DNA of 64,000 nt from Corinectria fuckeliana (lineage: Eukaryota; Ascomycota; Sordariomycetes; Hypocreales; Nectriaceae): positions 62,001-126,000 of the forward strand of contig WPDH01000067.1 of assembly GCA_019137255.1 (NCBI GenBank), written 5' to 3'. Each line of letters starts with the position of its first letter. The first letter of the stretch is position 1. The notes under the pieces are model-generated. The model ran no database searches and had not been told where the DNA came from. It saw only the letters and a list, made by a program, of their open reading frames with translations. Position numbers and translations under genes: made by a program. Positions 1 to 10,917 of this stretch are shown here, piece after piece.

Positions 1-1099
1 CACTTGCCATTACCGATCAAAGATCGAGGCTTTCCCGAGCATTTTACACCGCCTATTGAGAAAAACAACCGGCGTGTTATCTACCATCCAGCAACCAGAT
101 GCTTGCTATAGATTCTTCCCGACGGAGGAAATACAAGTATGTATGACCACTGCTGACCTTTTTGCCATTCTGATGACGGGTGCAAATGGATTGCAATCTT
201 TCCCCACAAAGACCCGGTCCGCCTACCCCGCAAACCCCGCCAGAGCAGACGGGAGAGTCGGACGCCATGGTCCCTACAACTGTGATACAACTGTAAATGC
301 CCTCACCCTTAGGTAGTTATTCGTTATGCCAAGTTTTCACCGCACTGTCAGATCAGGGTCAAACGTCCTTTTGACCATAAAGTCTCTCTCTTCCCTCCAC
401 TGCTTCTTCGCCTACTAACTTGCCATCCGCCCAGGAGATAGATGGTGACTGAATCGTCAGCGTACAGTAGCAACGCAACAGTGAACTCATCGGGGTTCTG
501 TAACTAGCTGTCAGTCTTTTTTATGATGATAGACTATAGACAGTTCTGCCAAATAGTAAATACGCTACTCCGGCTATGTATCTCTCCGTTCCCCTCACTC
601 CATGCGGGGTCCCCACAATGTGAACAGTATTCCCGTAGCGTCTCCGTCTCTACAGGCTCACTAACAACTTGGATTGATTGCGGTGGAGTCCGTTACTGAG
701 AATGGGAATTGGAGAACCGAGTTGGCGCTGCCGCTGGTGGCTGAGCTGAGCTGAGCTGCCCATTGCTTAGCCGGGCTCAACCGAGACTGTAGCTATGAAT
801 TGTGTCGTCCTCGCCCTCGCTTTCACTCTGCCAGCTTCCGCCGTCTCTGCCTCGTCCCTTGTTCTTGCGGTGTCCCTGTCCTTCAGTAGCCTGCCCTGCC
901 TTGCCCTGCTTCCCTATTGTTTTCACCTATATCGTCTTCACGCACCTTTTGCTCATTGTCTGGAAACTCTTCTCCAGCAGGGAGACCAAAGGGAAGAGCA
1001 GTAGAGTCAGTGACCAACACATCAAGCTTCGCCATCCTCATCCCTATCCCACAACGCCACGACCACCTTCAGTCTCCCACGTCTCACCAGAAACTCACA
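1..1099. other. Upstream region without a recognisable gene
   Basis: The open frames here are short, overlap on both strands and match no family I recognise. A CTGAG unit is repeated three times at 741-755. From about 800 to 1090 the plus strand is strongly pyrimidine-rich, as is common in the transcribed leader of filamentous-fungal genes, so the right part is probably the promoter and 5' UTR of the acyl-CoA ligase that starts at 1100. Confidence 0.5.
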
Positions 1100-3048
1100 A
1101 TGTCTGGCCCTCCGTCGCGTATCCGCTCCATCCTCAACCACCTGCGCCCCCATCCTCAGGCTCCTCTCAACTTCCACACCCTCTCTCCAACTCTCTTCCT
1201 CGAGCGCGCCGCCTCCATCGAGCCCAATGCCGAAGCCATCTTCCACATCACCGTCAACGGCGCCGTCCTTCGCCGCTCCTATGCCGAGTTTGCCGACCGC
1301 GCCCGCGGCCTCGCCTACTACCTGCTCAAGCATGGCTACCGCCGAATAGGCATCCTTGCTCCCAACACGCCGGCCTTTCTCGAGTCCATCTACGGCATCG
1401 TCGCTGCTGGCGGAGTTGTCGTCCCGGCCAACTACCGCCTGAAGCAGGACGACATCGACTACATCTTCGACTTTGCCGAGGTGGACTGCATCATCGTCGA
1501 CGACGAGTTTGTCGGCCTGCTCGATCTCTTCCGGGAAAGACACGAAAATGTTCCCTTTATTGTCGATCTTGTGAGTGTGCACTCTCCCCTTCAAGCTCTC
1601 ATATCTAACCAGGTTTCCTAGGATACGGATGCTACCGAAGGACAACTCTGCGGGCCCTTCGATGATGCCGTCTTGGAAGGCTTGAATCATGATCAAGAAC
1701 AGGGCGGTCACGGCTGGGCTGGTCTCCATTCCCAGGCCAGGAACGAGGACGACATGCTCGCTATCCCGTTCACCTCCGGCACCACCTCCCGGCCAAAGGG
1801 CGTCGTCTACACGCACAGAGGGGCTTACCTAGCTGCCCTGGCCAACATCATCGAGTCTGGGCTCAACAATCGCCACTGCAAGTATCTGTGGACGCTTCCC
1901 ATGTGAGTTTTCTGCTGTCTTTCTTCGCCAATTAGGCGAGCCGTCGTTGGAGTCGCTCGCTCTAACGATTACAGGTTCCACGCCATGGGATGGACCTTTC
2001 CGTGGTCCATTGTCGCTGTGCGCGGTGTAAATGTCTGTCTAAGAAAGATTGAGTATCCGGTCATCTGGAAGCTCCTGAAGGAAGAGGGAATCACCCATTT
2101 CAACGCCGCTCCCACCGTCAACACATTACTCGTTTCCTCCAAGGAGGCCGAGAGACTGCCTCAGGAAGTGCAGGTGACTGTTGCTGCCAGTCCTCCAAGC
2201 GGTCATCTGTTTGAGCAAATGGTAGGGCCTCAGACCTCTGCTAGTTGACGCGCACTTCACTGACTCCTCAATAGGTAAACCTCAACCTTATCCCAGTCCA
2301 TGTATATGGAATGACAGGTTCGTCACCCATCCCCCTATACAACACATCACTCTCACCCATGCCATCTTCATACTTACTAAACCCTTTAGAAACCTACGGC
2401 CCCATCACCAAGTGCTACACTTTGCCCGAGTGGGATAACCTTCCCACGCAAGAAAAGTACGCCAAGATGGCGCGTCAAGGCCACGGCTTCATCACCAGCC
2501 TGCCCATCCGCATCATCAAGCCAGACCAGCCCCAGGGCGTGCTCATCGACGTCGCCAAGGACGGCAAGGAAATCGGCGAGATCGTCTTCCTCGGCAACAT
2601 CTGCGGCAAGGAGTACTACAAGGACCCCGCGGCCACCCGCCAGCTCTTCGCCGGCGGCGTCCTGCACTCGGGCGACCTCGCCGTCTGGCACCCCGACGGC
2701 AGCGCGCAGATCCTCGACCGCGCAAAGGACATCATCATCTCGGGCGGCGAGAATATCTCGTCCGTCGCTCTTGAGAACATGCTCGTCAAGCACCCAGATC
2801 TTCTCGAGGCTGGCGTCGTCTCTGTGCCGGACTCGCACTGGGGCGAGCGGCCCAAGGCCTACGTCACCGTCAAGGACGGCAAGACGCTGGCCGGTAACGA
2901 CTTGATAGCTTGGGCTAAGGACCAAAGCGGCATCAGCCGGTTCATGGTTCCCAGGGAGGTCGAGGTGGTCGACGAGCTGCCCAAGACTAGCACGGGCAAG
3001 GTCCGAAAGAACGTGCTGAGGGAGTGGGCGAAGCACGGCAGGAAGTAG
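1100..3048 (+). CDS. Acyl-CoA ligase, AMP-binding (ANL) superfamily
   Basis: This gene encodes an ATP-dependent acyl-activating enzyme that would make an acyl-AMP and then an acyl-CoA. Five exons join in frame: 1100-1570, 1622-1902, 1975-2221, 2275-2317 and 2390-3048, giving 566 aa. The AMP-binding P-loop FTSGTTSRPKG lies near residue 206. The joins restore PMFHAMGW and the GMTETYGP adenylate motif. GDLAVWHPDG (about 444), KDIIISGGENIS (about 460) and the C-terminal catalytic lysine region KTSTGKVRK (about 545) follow. The ATG at 1100 begins MSGPPSRIRS; an in-frame ATG at 917 would add low-complexity sequence that reads as leader. The protein ends in GRK, so no peroxisomal SKL-type signal is visible. 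The layout resembles fungal and plant medium- or short-chain acyl-activating enzymes. The substrate is not readable. It converges on the aldo/keto reductase. Confidence 0.92.
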
Positions 3049-3243
3049 GATGCTCAAGATGATGGTCTTGTAAGTGGCAGTACCATAGTAGAGGATATCT
3101 TGGTCTATGTCCCAACCTTGTACATAACAAAGAATGCATTTAGAGCGACACGATGCAGACGAGGCCCCAGGATGTCAGAAGCGAACAAGCCCAACGGCAT
3201 TCTTTCAACATACCATCTCCCCCCCCTCCCCCCCTCCCCCCGA

Positions 3244-4164
3244 TCAGTCCACATTCGCCGGAAATCTCGCCCCTTGCGCGCCCTCATCCAACGCATCCAG
3301 CAGCATCATGTCCTCCCCGTCGAGCGCAAATCCAAACACGTCAGCGTTCTCGCGGATCCGGTCCGCCTGCACGCTCTTGGGCAGCGGCACCCAGCCCTTC
3401 TGCAGCGCGTACCGCACGAGCGCCTGGGCCGGCGTCTTGCCATGCTTAGTTGCCACAGCTCCCAGAGTGGCGTCGTCTAGACGGGCCGCCGTGGCGAGAG
3501 GGCTGTACGCTTCAACCACGATGCCGTGAGAGTTGCAGTAGGAGACGAGATCGCGCTGCTGGCACCACGGGTGAAGCTGCACTCGTCAGAACCTGCGGCG
3601 AAAGGAAAGGGGAACTGCGAGACGCACTTCGATCTGGTTTACGCTCGGAGGCCAGGACGTTGCGTACTTGCGCATCTCCTCGAGATGGCGCACGCGGAAG
3701 TTACTCACGCCTATGCTCCTCGCCCTGCCCTCGGCGCGGATCCGCTCCAGCGCAGCCCAGAGCCTCTGGCGGGACGGGCCAGGGACGTGGATGAGAAGGA
3801 GGTCGACGTAGCTGTCGTCGTCGCCACCTGCAGCGCGAGCTACGGCGTCCCTGACGCTCTGATAAACAGCGTCCTCCCCATCGTCCACGGTGGTCCCATG
3901 GCGAGGCCTGGGACTGCCAACCTTGGTGGTCACGAAGACATCCTCGCGCCTGAGGCCGGAGCGCAAGACGGCTTCGCGCACGAGGTGGCTGTTGAGGTAC
4001 AGCTCTGCTGAGTCGATGTGGCGGTATCCGGCTGCGAGGGCATCAACGCAGGCGTTTGTGCAAGCTTCACCGCGGAGCTTGTAGACACCAAAGCCGAGTT
4101 GGGGTATGGAGATACTAGCATTAGGAAGTGGGATGCAGGTTTCAAGTGTTTGGGATATTGACAT
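3244..4164 (-). CDS. Aldo/keto reductase
   Basis: This is an NAD(P)H-dependent carbonyl reductase of the AKR superfamily with a TIM-barrel fold, expected in the cytosol. Two exons, 4164-3628 and 3576-3244, flank a 51-nt intron with a GTGCGT donor and CAG acceptor; the join restores the family motif NQIELHPW. The product is 289 aa. The catalytic tetrad can be placed at D51 and Y56 (DSAELY), K81 (VTTKVG) and H126 (LLLIHVP). The C-terminal cofactor segment PLPKSV is present. The length is slightly below the usual 300-330 aa because the C-terminal tail is short. It converges on the acyl-CoA ligase (196 nt between stops) and diverges from the GFA-like gene. The physiological substrate cannot be read from sequence. 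Confidence 0.9.
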
Positions 4165-4845
4165 CTCAGGATATAATTCAAGCTTTCTTTCGCTTACACC
4201 TACTTTTAACCTGCCTTGTCAAGTGCTACGAAGCCCAAGGCATAGGCTACTTCCAGGACTCCTTTGGAAAGACCAAGAAAGGCATAGAACAGCCGTGATA
4301 TCTAAGGAGTGAACGGTCGTGTGACTCGGAAAAAGGGTATGCAGCAAGATAGACAGAGTAGTCTAGGGTAAGAGAATTCCCACGGATGGAAGCGAGGCTG
4401 TCAGTCACAGACATAGTGGGTGGGTCGGTAGATGCCACTAGAAGATGCGCTGGAAGTGCCACCGCAGACCGCTGGGCTTTGCCGTGTTTGCGTGCTACGC
4501 AGGCAGCTGCAGGCGGTTGCACGAGTTGGTGGCTCGGCCCGGGTGTTCTAGAAGACCCCACCGACCGCTGGATAGCTGTGGAAACTCTCCATCACACTCC
4601 CCGCCAGCTCACTCGGCACCTTTTGACAGCCCACCCGCCCACTCACTCGCTGCAACCAGCAGCGTCATTCCCGGCGGATCAGGTGTAAACTCGCCCTGAC
4701 TGAACCCTCGTCTCGCTCTCACTTTTCTCCCTCCATCTCCCCCCTCGCAGTCCGATTCTCTCCTTCCCTCGCTTCACTCACCATACGAAACAGCCGGTAA
4801 CCTATTGGATTGAGCAAACCCGAGAGCACCTTCCCACAGCCAGCC
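4165..4845. promoter_or_regulatory. Shared intergenic region between AKR and GFA-like gene
   Basis: A 681-nt spacer separates two divergent start codons, so it must hold the promoters of both genes. A pyrimidine-rich tract at about 4700-4790 lies directly ahead of the GFA-like start and looks like its leader. I see no convincing TATA box and no ORF with family similarity. Confidence 0.4.
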
Positions 4846-5656
4846 ATGACGTCGCAACCTCTGCGGGGCGGCTGCCAGTGCGGCCGGAATCGCTACCTCA
4901 TCGTCATTCCCCAAGACAGGCACAGTGAGGCCCAGGTCCTTTTCAATACCGAGCCCCTTCACCGTGAGTCATCCTGCACCGCCCTGAGAAGGACACGCTC
5001 AGGCGGTCCCTCAATTGCCCTTTTGTAAGCCAGGGGCTGACGAGCTTGTCTGCCGATCAGAGATTCCCCTTGCAACCCCACTCGCTGCCTACATTCGAGT
5101 GCCTCTCTCGTGGTACCAAAGCACCACCTACGCCTTCTTCCCCGACGAGACGCATGCTCTCATTCGCCGCGCCTATACGCACCCGAGCCAGCAGTATTCG
5201 AAGCGACAATTCTGTGGTTACTGCGGGACGCCACTGTCCTACTGGTCCGAGGATCCGCCCAGCGAAGCCGAGTACATCCACCTTACCCTGGGCAGCTTGC
5301 TTCGAGAGGACCTCCGAGATCTCGAAGACATGGGACTGATTCCTGATGACGAAGATGATGAGGTTAAAGAAGATTCCCACCCGATAGGAACAGCCGCCGA
5401 TAGAAGCACAGCTCTTCGACAATCATACGGGGTGCCCTGGTTTGACGGCTTGGTCGAGGGAACGAGACTCGGGCGCTTGCGGCACCGCCAAGGCGTCCAG
5501 CGGTCCCAAGACGGGCAGGTCAGGGTCGAGTGGGAGGTAGTAGAGTTCTCTGACAACGGCGACCCCAGCGCCGAGGGCGAAGATGTGGACATGGAGTCGA
5601 CACATCACGGGAAGCGAAAACTGCAGGATAGGGACGGTGCAGATGCCGCCATCTAA
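4846..5656 (+). CDS. GFA / Mss4-like fold protein
   Basis: Two exons, 4846-4963 and 5034-5656, give 246 aa. The N-terminal GGCQCGRNRY and the later FCGYCGTPL are the paired cysteine motifs that bind structural zinc in the glutathione-dependent formaldehyde-activating (GFA) family. The central catalytic CxCxxC motif expected about 20 residues after the first pair is not seen in this splice model: the join reads TEPLHRADELVC. After about residue 120 comes an acidic, probably disordered tail (PDDEDDEVKED) not found in the bacterial enzyme. It is therefore safer to call the fold than the enzymatic reaction. The start has the context AGCCATGACG and fits the GGCQC motif being very near the N-terminus. 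It diverges from the AKR gene. Confidence 0.75.
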
Positions 5657-7158
5657 GAAGATAACGGAGGAGCCGCCTGCAGGCTGATGTAGTCATGTAG
5701 GAGGGACGCATGGTTGTGATGCTGAAACAGTCTCTTGAAGAGGCTTCAGCAAGAGGACGAAAAAGATCAAGGAGGGTATATGTGCTATACTCTGATCTCG
5801 TTGGTGGGAAAACTCGGAACTTGGGCATTTGGATTCGGCTTGTATTCCTTCGAAGAAAGGGATGCGGTTTCCACTCTTGCTCCGTCTCCTTATCTCAATG
5901 CTGAGACTGGGATGATCGGAGCAGTTGGACTGAATAGCCGGCCGAAGGGGCTGAAAATCACCGGAACGACGGGAAACGGGGGGATAAAGGCAGACAAAGC
6001 AGAGAGATTTAATGAACGAAAGAAGAAAGCTGAAACATGATGTTTTGACCAGGTCTCGTGGTTTGCGGACTTTGTGATCGAGCGATGGTGTTTTCGGACC
6101 CCGTATCCACGGCGTCGCCGGGGGCACCGCAAGCCGGGCCGCCTCCCACGGCGCTGTTGCTCAGGGGAAGTGGAGCCAAGATAGACGAGCACTTCGGCCA
6201 AGGACAACGGATTTGACGTGGGGGGAATCATGAATATAGGCAAGTAATAAGTATCCGTGCTACATACTGCCCAACATACTACCAAGGGCGTCAGATACGG
6301 CCGGGCCAAGGAGAGAACGGGAACCACTCACCACGTGCGAAGTAGGGTTTTCTGCATGCTCCGTCTCTTCGTCCAACGACTGATCGCACATCCACTGCCA
6401 ATGTATGTATATGTACCTACCTAACTAGCTTGCCTTTCCCTCGGCGGAACATCAATCAGGTGTGCATGAGGATGACCGAAGTCTTAACAAGGTCGGGTGC
6501 TATGGCGCCGGAGAGGCGGGCCGAAGGATCGCGGGCGCCTACTACTTAGTCTAGTAGTTAGTAAAGTAGCTCACGGAGCCTCGGGGCGTGAAGGTACATG
6601 CTGACTTAGCGGGAACCGGGGTGGAAGGCACGGGGCGGGGAAGGCATCACAGCACATCACCACTAATTATGCATTTCCCCGTCCCGCATCCTGGCATCCC
6701 GCATCTCGCATGCTTGATCCCTCACCCCGGCGCCTCTGGGCAGATTATCCAGCCTCGGCCACGACGGTCCGATGAACAAAAAGGACTTTCGCTCTTCAAC
6801 TCTGACCAACTGAGAAGATGGATGGTCGCATAAGGGACCTGCAAGGGCTTGCGCCTTGACCCCCCGGAGTCTCAAGATATATAAGATGGTCTCCAGGCCC
6901 GCGTCTCCGAACACTAGACCTTGTATCTTACTCCTGCACCCATATCTGCTGACCACACAAGACCTTGTCCTCGTTCCAACGATTTGCCTATATATTGACT
7001 CTCTGCCGGGCATTTATCCCTTTTATGCTAGGGTGGCAGTTTGTTCTCTTTCTGCCCTTCACAGCTATTGCCGGGACTAGTGTGTAAAGCTTCAAACGGA
7101 AACGGAAACCACAAACTGCCAACCTCTCCAACTCGTCAACCCATTCTACACCGCGTCC
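5657..7158. promoter_or_regulatory. 1.5-kb upstream region of the GH1 beta-glucosidase
   Basis: No gene is recognised here. A TATA-like TATATAAG lies at 6878-6885, 274 nt before the beta-glucosidase ATG. GCGGGG (6635-6640) and CCGGGG (6616-6621) fit the SYGGRG consensus of the carbon-catabolite repressor CreA/Cre1, which would make sense for a beta-glucosidase gene, but such short matches are common in GC-rich DNA. A TACCTACCTA-type tract lies near 6415-6424. Confidence 0.35.
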
Positions 7159-8645
7159 ATGGTAGCTCTTCCAAGCGATTTCAAATGGGGCTTTGCCACT
7201 GCCTCGTGAGTTCCTTTGCTCCCGAAACAACTTCTTCTCACTTAACCCATTCTCATAGGTATCAGGTCGAGGGCGCCATTGACAAGGACGGCCGCGGCCC
7301 TTCCATCTGGGACACTTTCTGCGCCATTCCTGGAAAGATTGCCGACGGTAGCTCTGGTGTTACTGCTTGCGACTCATACAACCGCACTGCTGAAGACATT
7401 GCCTTGCTGAAGGAGCTCGGCTCCAAGGCCTACCGCTTCTCCCTCTCGTGGTCCCGCGTTATCCCCAAGGGCGGCCGCGATGACCCCGTCAACCAGGCTG
7501 GCATTGACCACTACCGCAGGTTCGTCGATGATCTCCTCGAAGCCGGCATCACCCCCTTCATCACCCTCTCTCACTGGGACATTCCCGATGAGCTTGACCG
7601 TCGCTACGGTGGCCTGCTTAACCGCACCGAGTTTCCCCTCGATTTCGAAAACTATGCCCGCGTAGTATTCAAAGGCATTCCGCGCTGCAAAAACTGGATC
7701 ACCTTTAACGAGCCCTGGTGCTCTTCCATCCTGGGCTACAACACTGGCTCTTTCGCCCCCGGGCACACCTCAGACAGGTCCAAGTCCGCCATCGGCGACT
7801 CGAGCCGCGAGCCCTGGACCGTTGGTCACAACCTTCTCGTCGCCCACGGTCGCGCCGTTAAGGCCTACCGAGATGATTTCAAACCCGAAAACGGCGGTGA
7901 AATTGGTATTGTCCTCAACGGCGACGCCACATACCCGTGGGACCCCAATGACCCCAAGGACGTCGAGGCTGCCAACCGCAAGATCGAGTTCGCTATTTCT
8001 TGGTTCGCCGACCCCATCTACTTTGGCGAATACCCCGAGTCAATGCGTAAACAGCTCGGAGACCGCTTGCCGACCTTCACTGAGGAGGAGAGATCTCTCG
8101 TCAAGGGCTCCAATGACTTCTACGGCATGAACCATTACACAGCCAACTATGTCCGCCACCTCGATGGTGAGGCTCCGGAGGATGATTTCCTCGGGAACCT
8201 TGAGCTTCTCTTCGAAAACAAACGTGGCGACAGCATCGGCCCTGAAACCCAGTCTACCTGGCTGCGACCTTGCCCGACGGGCTTCCGAGACCTGCTCGTT
8301 TGGCTATCTCGCCGCTATGGGTTCCCCAAGATGTACGTCACCGAAAACGGCACTAGCATCACAGGTGAGAACGACATGTCCCGGGAGGAGATCCTGAAGG
8401 ACGACTTCCGTCTCCAGTACTATGATGACTACGTCAAGGCAATGGCCCAGGCTTCCACCTTCGATGGCGTCGATGTTCACGGCTACTTTGCCTGGTCCCT
8501 CCTCGACAACTTCGAGTGGGCTGAGGGCTACGAGACCCGCTTCGGCGTCACCTTTGTCGACTATGAGAACGGCCAGAAGCGCTACCCCAAGAAGAGTGCC
8601 CAGCACCTAGCTCCCCTGTTCGAGAGCCTAGTGAAGAAGGAGTAA
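7159..8645 (+). CDS. Beta-glucosidase, glycoside hydrolase family 1
   Basis: This gene encodes a retaining beta-glucosidase that hydrolyses cellobiose and aryl glucosides. Exon 1 (7159-7205) codes for MVALPSDFKWGFATA; a short intron with GTGAGT donor and TAG acceptor follows; exon 2 is 7259-8645. The product is 477 aa, the usual size for fungal GH1 enzymes. The GH1 N-terminal signature FKWGFATASYQVEG is restored by the splice. The acid/base motif TFNEPW is near residue 163 and the nucleophile motif TENG near 376. No signal peptide is visible, so the enzyme should be intracellular, like the Trichoderma Bgl2/Cel1a group. Such enzymes can cleave imported cellobiose or form inducing sophorose by transglycosylation. 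It converges on the transporter gene, 141 nt away. Confidence 0.95.
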
Positions 8646-8786
8646 CTGTTCTCGAAGGCCAAAGCGATCAAAGACGAATACGGGACACATAATGCGTTGC
8701 AATTTTTCAGTGTAATGATTTTTATAAGAACTCATGAGACGTATTATATGAATTTTATGTCCGTCATTTTCCACCCAACTAGTCAG

Positions 8787-10317
8787 TTAGATGTGCTTCT
8801 GGGTATCATCCAAGGTCGTCCTCGGCTCTCCTTCCTCCTTTTGATTATCACCATCTTCTCGCCGCTTGGTTTCTTCCGTCTCTGTCTCTACCACTTCGGC
8901 TTGGCAAGATTCCCCCTCGGTGTCATCCCCCGGCCTCTTCTCACCTCGCCGCATATACCAACGGAACACATACACAAGCATCTGCGCCATGAAAACCTGC
9001 TCAATTGTGTATAACAGCACGGGAATTTGTATATACGCGCGCGTCAGATTGTCGGCGCTCGCCCACATGGCGCTCACCAGCGGAATTCCCAGACTAGTAG
9101 TCTTGGCAGCGCCGCAGAAGCACACAGCGATGGTCTGCTCCTTGGACATGCGGTTAGGGATCAGACAACGGGGAAGCACCTGCCCTAAGCGTGAGGTGGC
9201 GACCCAGTCGGTGAGGCCTTGGGGAGGCCGCGCCGCGCAGAAGCAGATGAGGGTGAAGAGGATGTACAGCGCAACGTTCATGAAGACGTCGAATAGGACG
9301 TTGCTCGTCGACAGCTGGAACAAGGCACCCGTACCAAAGGCCCCCGAGAAGGTCGTCCACACAAGCAGCACGAGACACAGCGTGGACACCTTGGCGAGCT
9401 TCAACTTGGCTAGAGCTTGCACCGTCTTGTCCTCCCAGCGCCACCGCACGGCCTGCCCGACGACGAGGGGCAGCACGACGCTGAGCCCGAGCTGCTTGGC
9501 CACGTCGGCGTACATGTGACCGAGGGTGCTGGGGCTGGCAGGCCGCCAATGCTCGAAGGCGGCGCCGGACGGGAAGAAGCCGTAGATGAGCAGCGGCGAA
9601 AGAAAGGAGCCCGCGACGTTGCCGACGACGACGGAGATGATGGCCGCGGCGTCGTCACCGCCCGAGGCGCGCGTCATGACGACGTTGGAGGCAATGGTCG
9701 TCGGGATGCAGGCGGTGGTGATGAGGCCAACTAGGATGGGGGCTGAGGGCGTTTGGGACTTGAGACAACCAGCTGCGAGGCAGATGTGGACGATTGCTAA
9801 TAATCGTGTTAGCTATCTCTGAGTGGCTCTAATACGTCCATCCTGAAAGGTAGAACATGGTTCAAGCCTTCAAGAATGGCAAGCGGACAACGCACCGAGG
9901 ATGATAGCCGGGATGACGGCAAAACTGATTCCTTGGACGATAATATGCAGCCGCCAGTTCGTCGCGTTTCTCTTCAGCTTCTCGGGGGACAGCTGTAGTC
10001 CGCTGACGAGAAAGATGAAGCCCACCGCGCCGTACAGGATACTATATTCAGAGCGGATTGTGCCGCCATGTTGTGCAACGGCTGCAATTGGTAGCAACGT
10101 CCGTCAGTATAGATAAGTACGCACGCTGAAAGTCGCATCTGCTCTGTAAAAAGAAAAACAGAAAGTACATACATGGGAAGTAGTACCCCAAGACGCACGC
10201 AACTGCGAACCCAATGACAAGATACTGCGCGAGGATCAGACGAGCCGCCTTCTTAGCCCAGGCCACTGGCCCGGTTGACGAGGCCTTCTCGCGGTCCGGA
10301 CTCTCGGGGGTGGACAT
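8787..10317 (-). CDS. SBF-type transporter, RCH1 / SLC10A7-like
   Basis: This is a polytopic membrane protein of the bile acid:sodium symporter (SBF) family. Its eukaryotic branch RCH1/SLC10A7 is tied to calcium homeostasis. Three exons, 10317-10173, 10081-9896 and 9796-8787, give 446 aa. The joins restore GYYFPSVAQHGG and AIILAIVHICLA. Typical family stretches are RSEYSILYGAVGFIFLVSGL, TTACIPTTIASNVVMTRA and GAAKTTSLGIPLVSAMW. Roughly ten hydrophobic segments are visible. The last 60 residues are hydrophilic and rich in Glu, Thr and Arg, and are probably cytosolic. The start is the first ATG before MSTPESPDREK and lies just upstream of the first hydrophobic segment. The transported ion or solute is not readable. 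Confidence 0.85.
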
Positions 10318-10917
10318 GGCTGCGGCGACGATGAGGGCATCATCACTTCGGTACCTTGCTTGCGAGAGAGGAGAGGAGATGAGATGATCGGGTCCAAGGC
10401 CGAATCGGAGGTTAGCCGATCCCACGCTCGACGGAGATGCGTCATTCGCCCGTGGGGGGTTGATGGCCGACGCATTGCTGGGTCCGCGCTATTACCGTTA
10501 GCACGACATTCTGAAGATGTGTGGTATCAATCAGCCCTGTAAGTAATGGATTGTGGGTTGAGGTTGAAGGCGTCATGAGATCCAATCATTTCGAGCAATC
10601 GCATCTGCTGTCTAACTTAGTTGGTTGTATGGTGCTGCATCAAGTAGACTATCCGTTCCAGTTGTTTCATGTCACGATAACTCGGTATCAGCACGAACTC
10701 AACGACATCACATACAATAGTACCTGTACACTGAATTGTGCCCGGCGGGCTGGTGGGGCATCGGCCCGGAACGCCGTCACATGGCTGCGGGCTTGCTTGT
10801 GGCTTTCCTACCTAATTACTAGGTTGAAGCATCTATTTTGATAGCACGGAGTACGCCGAAGGTGTCTCAAGCAAGAAGTCGACATTCAAGAAGCCAGCAT
10901 TCAAAAGTCCGCCGAAG
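10318..10917. other. Intergenic region between transporter and ADE1 relic
   Basis: A 600-nt spacer separates the transporter start (minus strand) from the first codon of the ADE1 relic (plus strand). It contains the transporter promoter. A CCTACCTAATTACTAGG tract sits at about 10808-10824. No coding sequence is recognised. Confidence 0.4.

Noticed and set aside
1022..1816. 264-codon minus-strand frame over the acyl-CoA ligase
   Set aside because: It is antisense to exons with clear AMP-binding motifs and has no family similarity.
1100..8645. Metabolite gene cluster formed by acyl-CoA ligase, AKR, GFA-like protein and beta-glucosidase
   Set aside because: There is no polyketide, peptide or terpene core enzyme, and the genes are in mixed orientation with unrelated roles.
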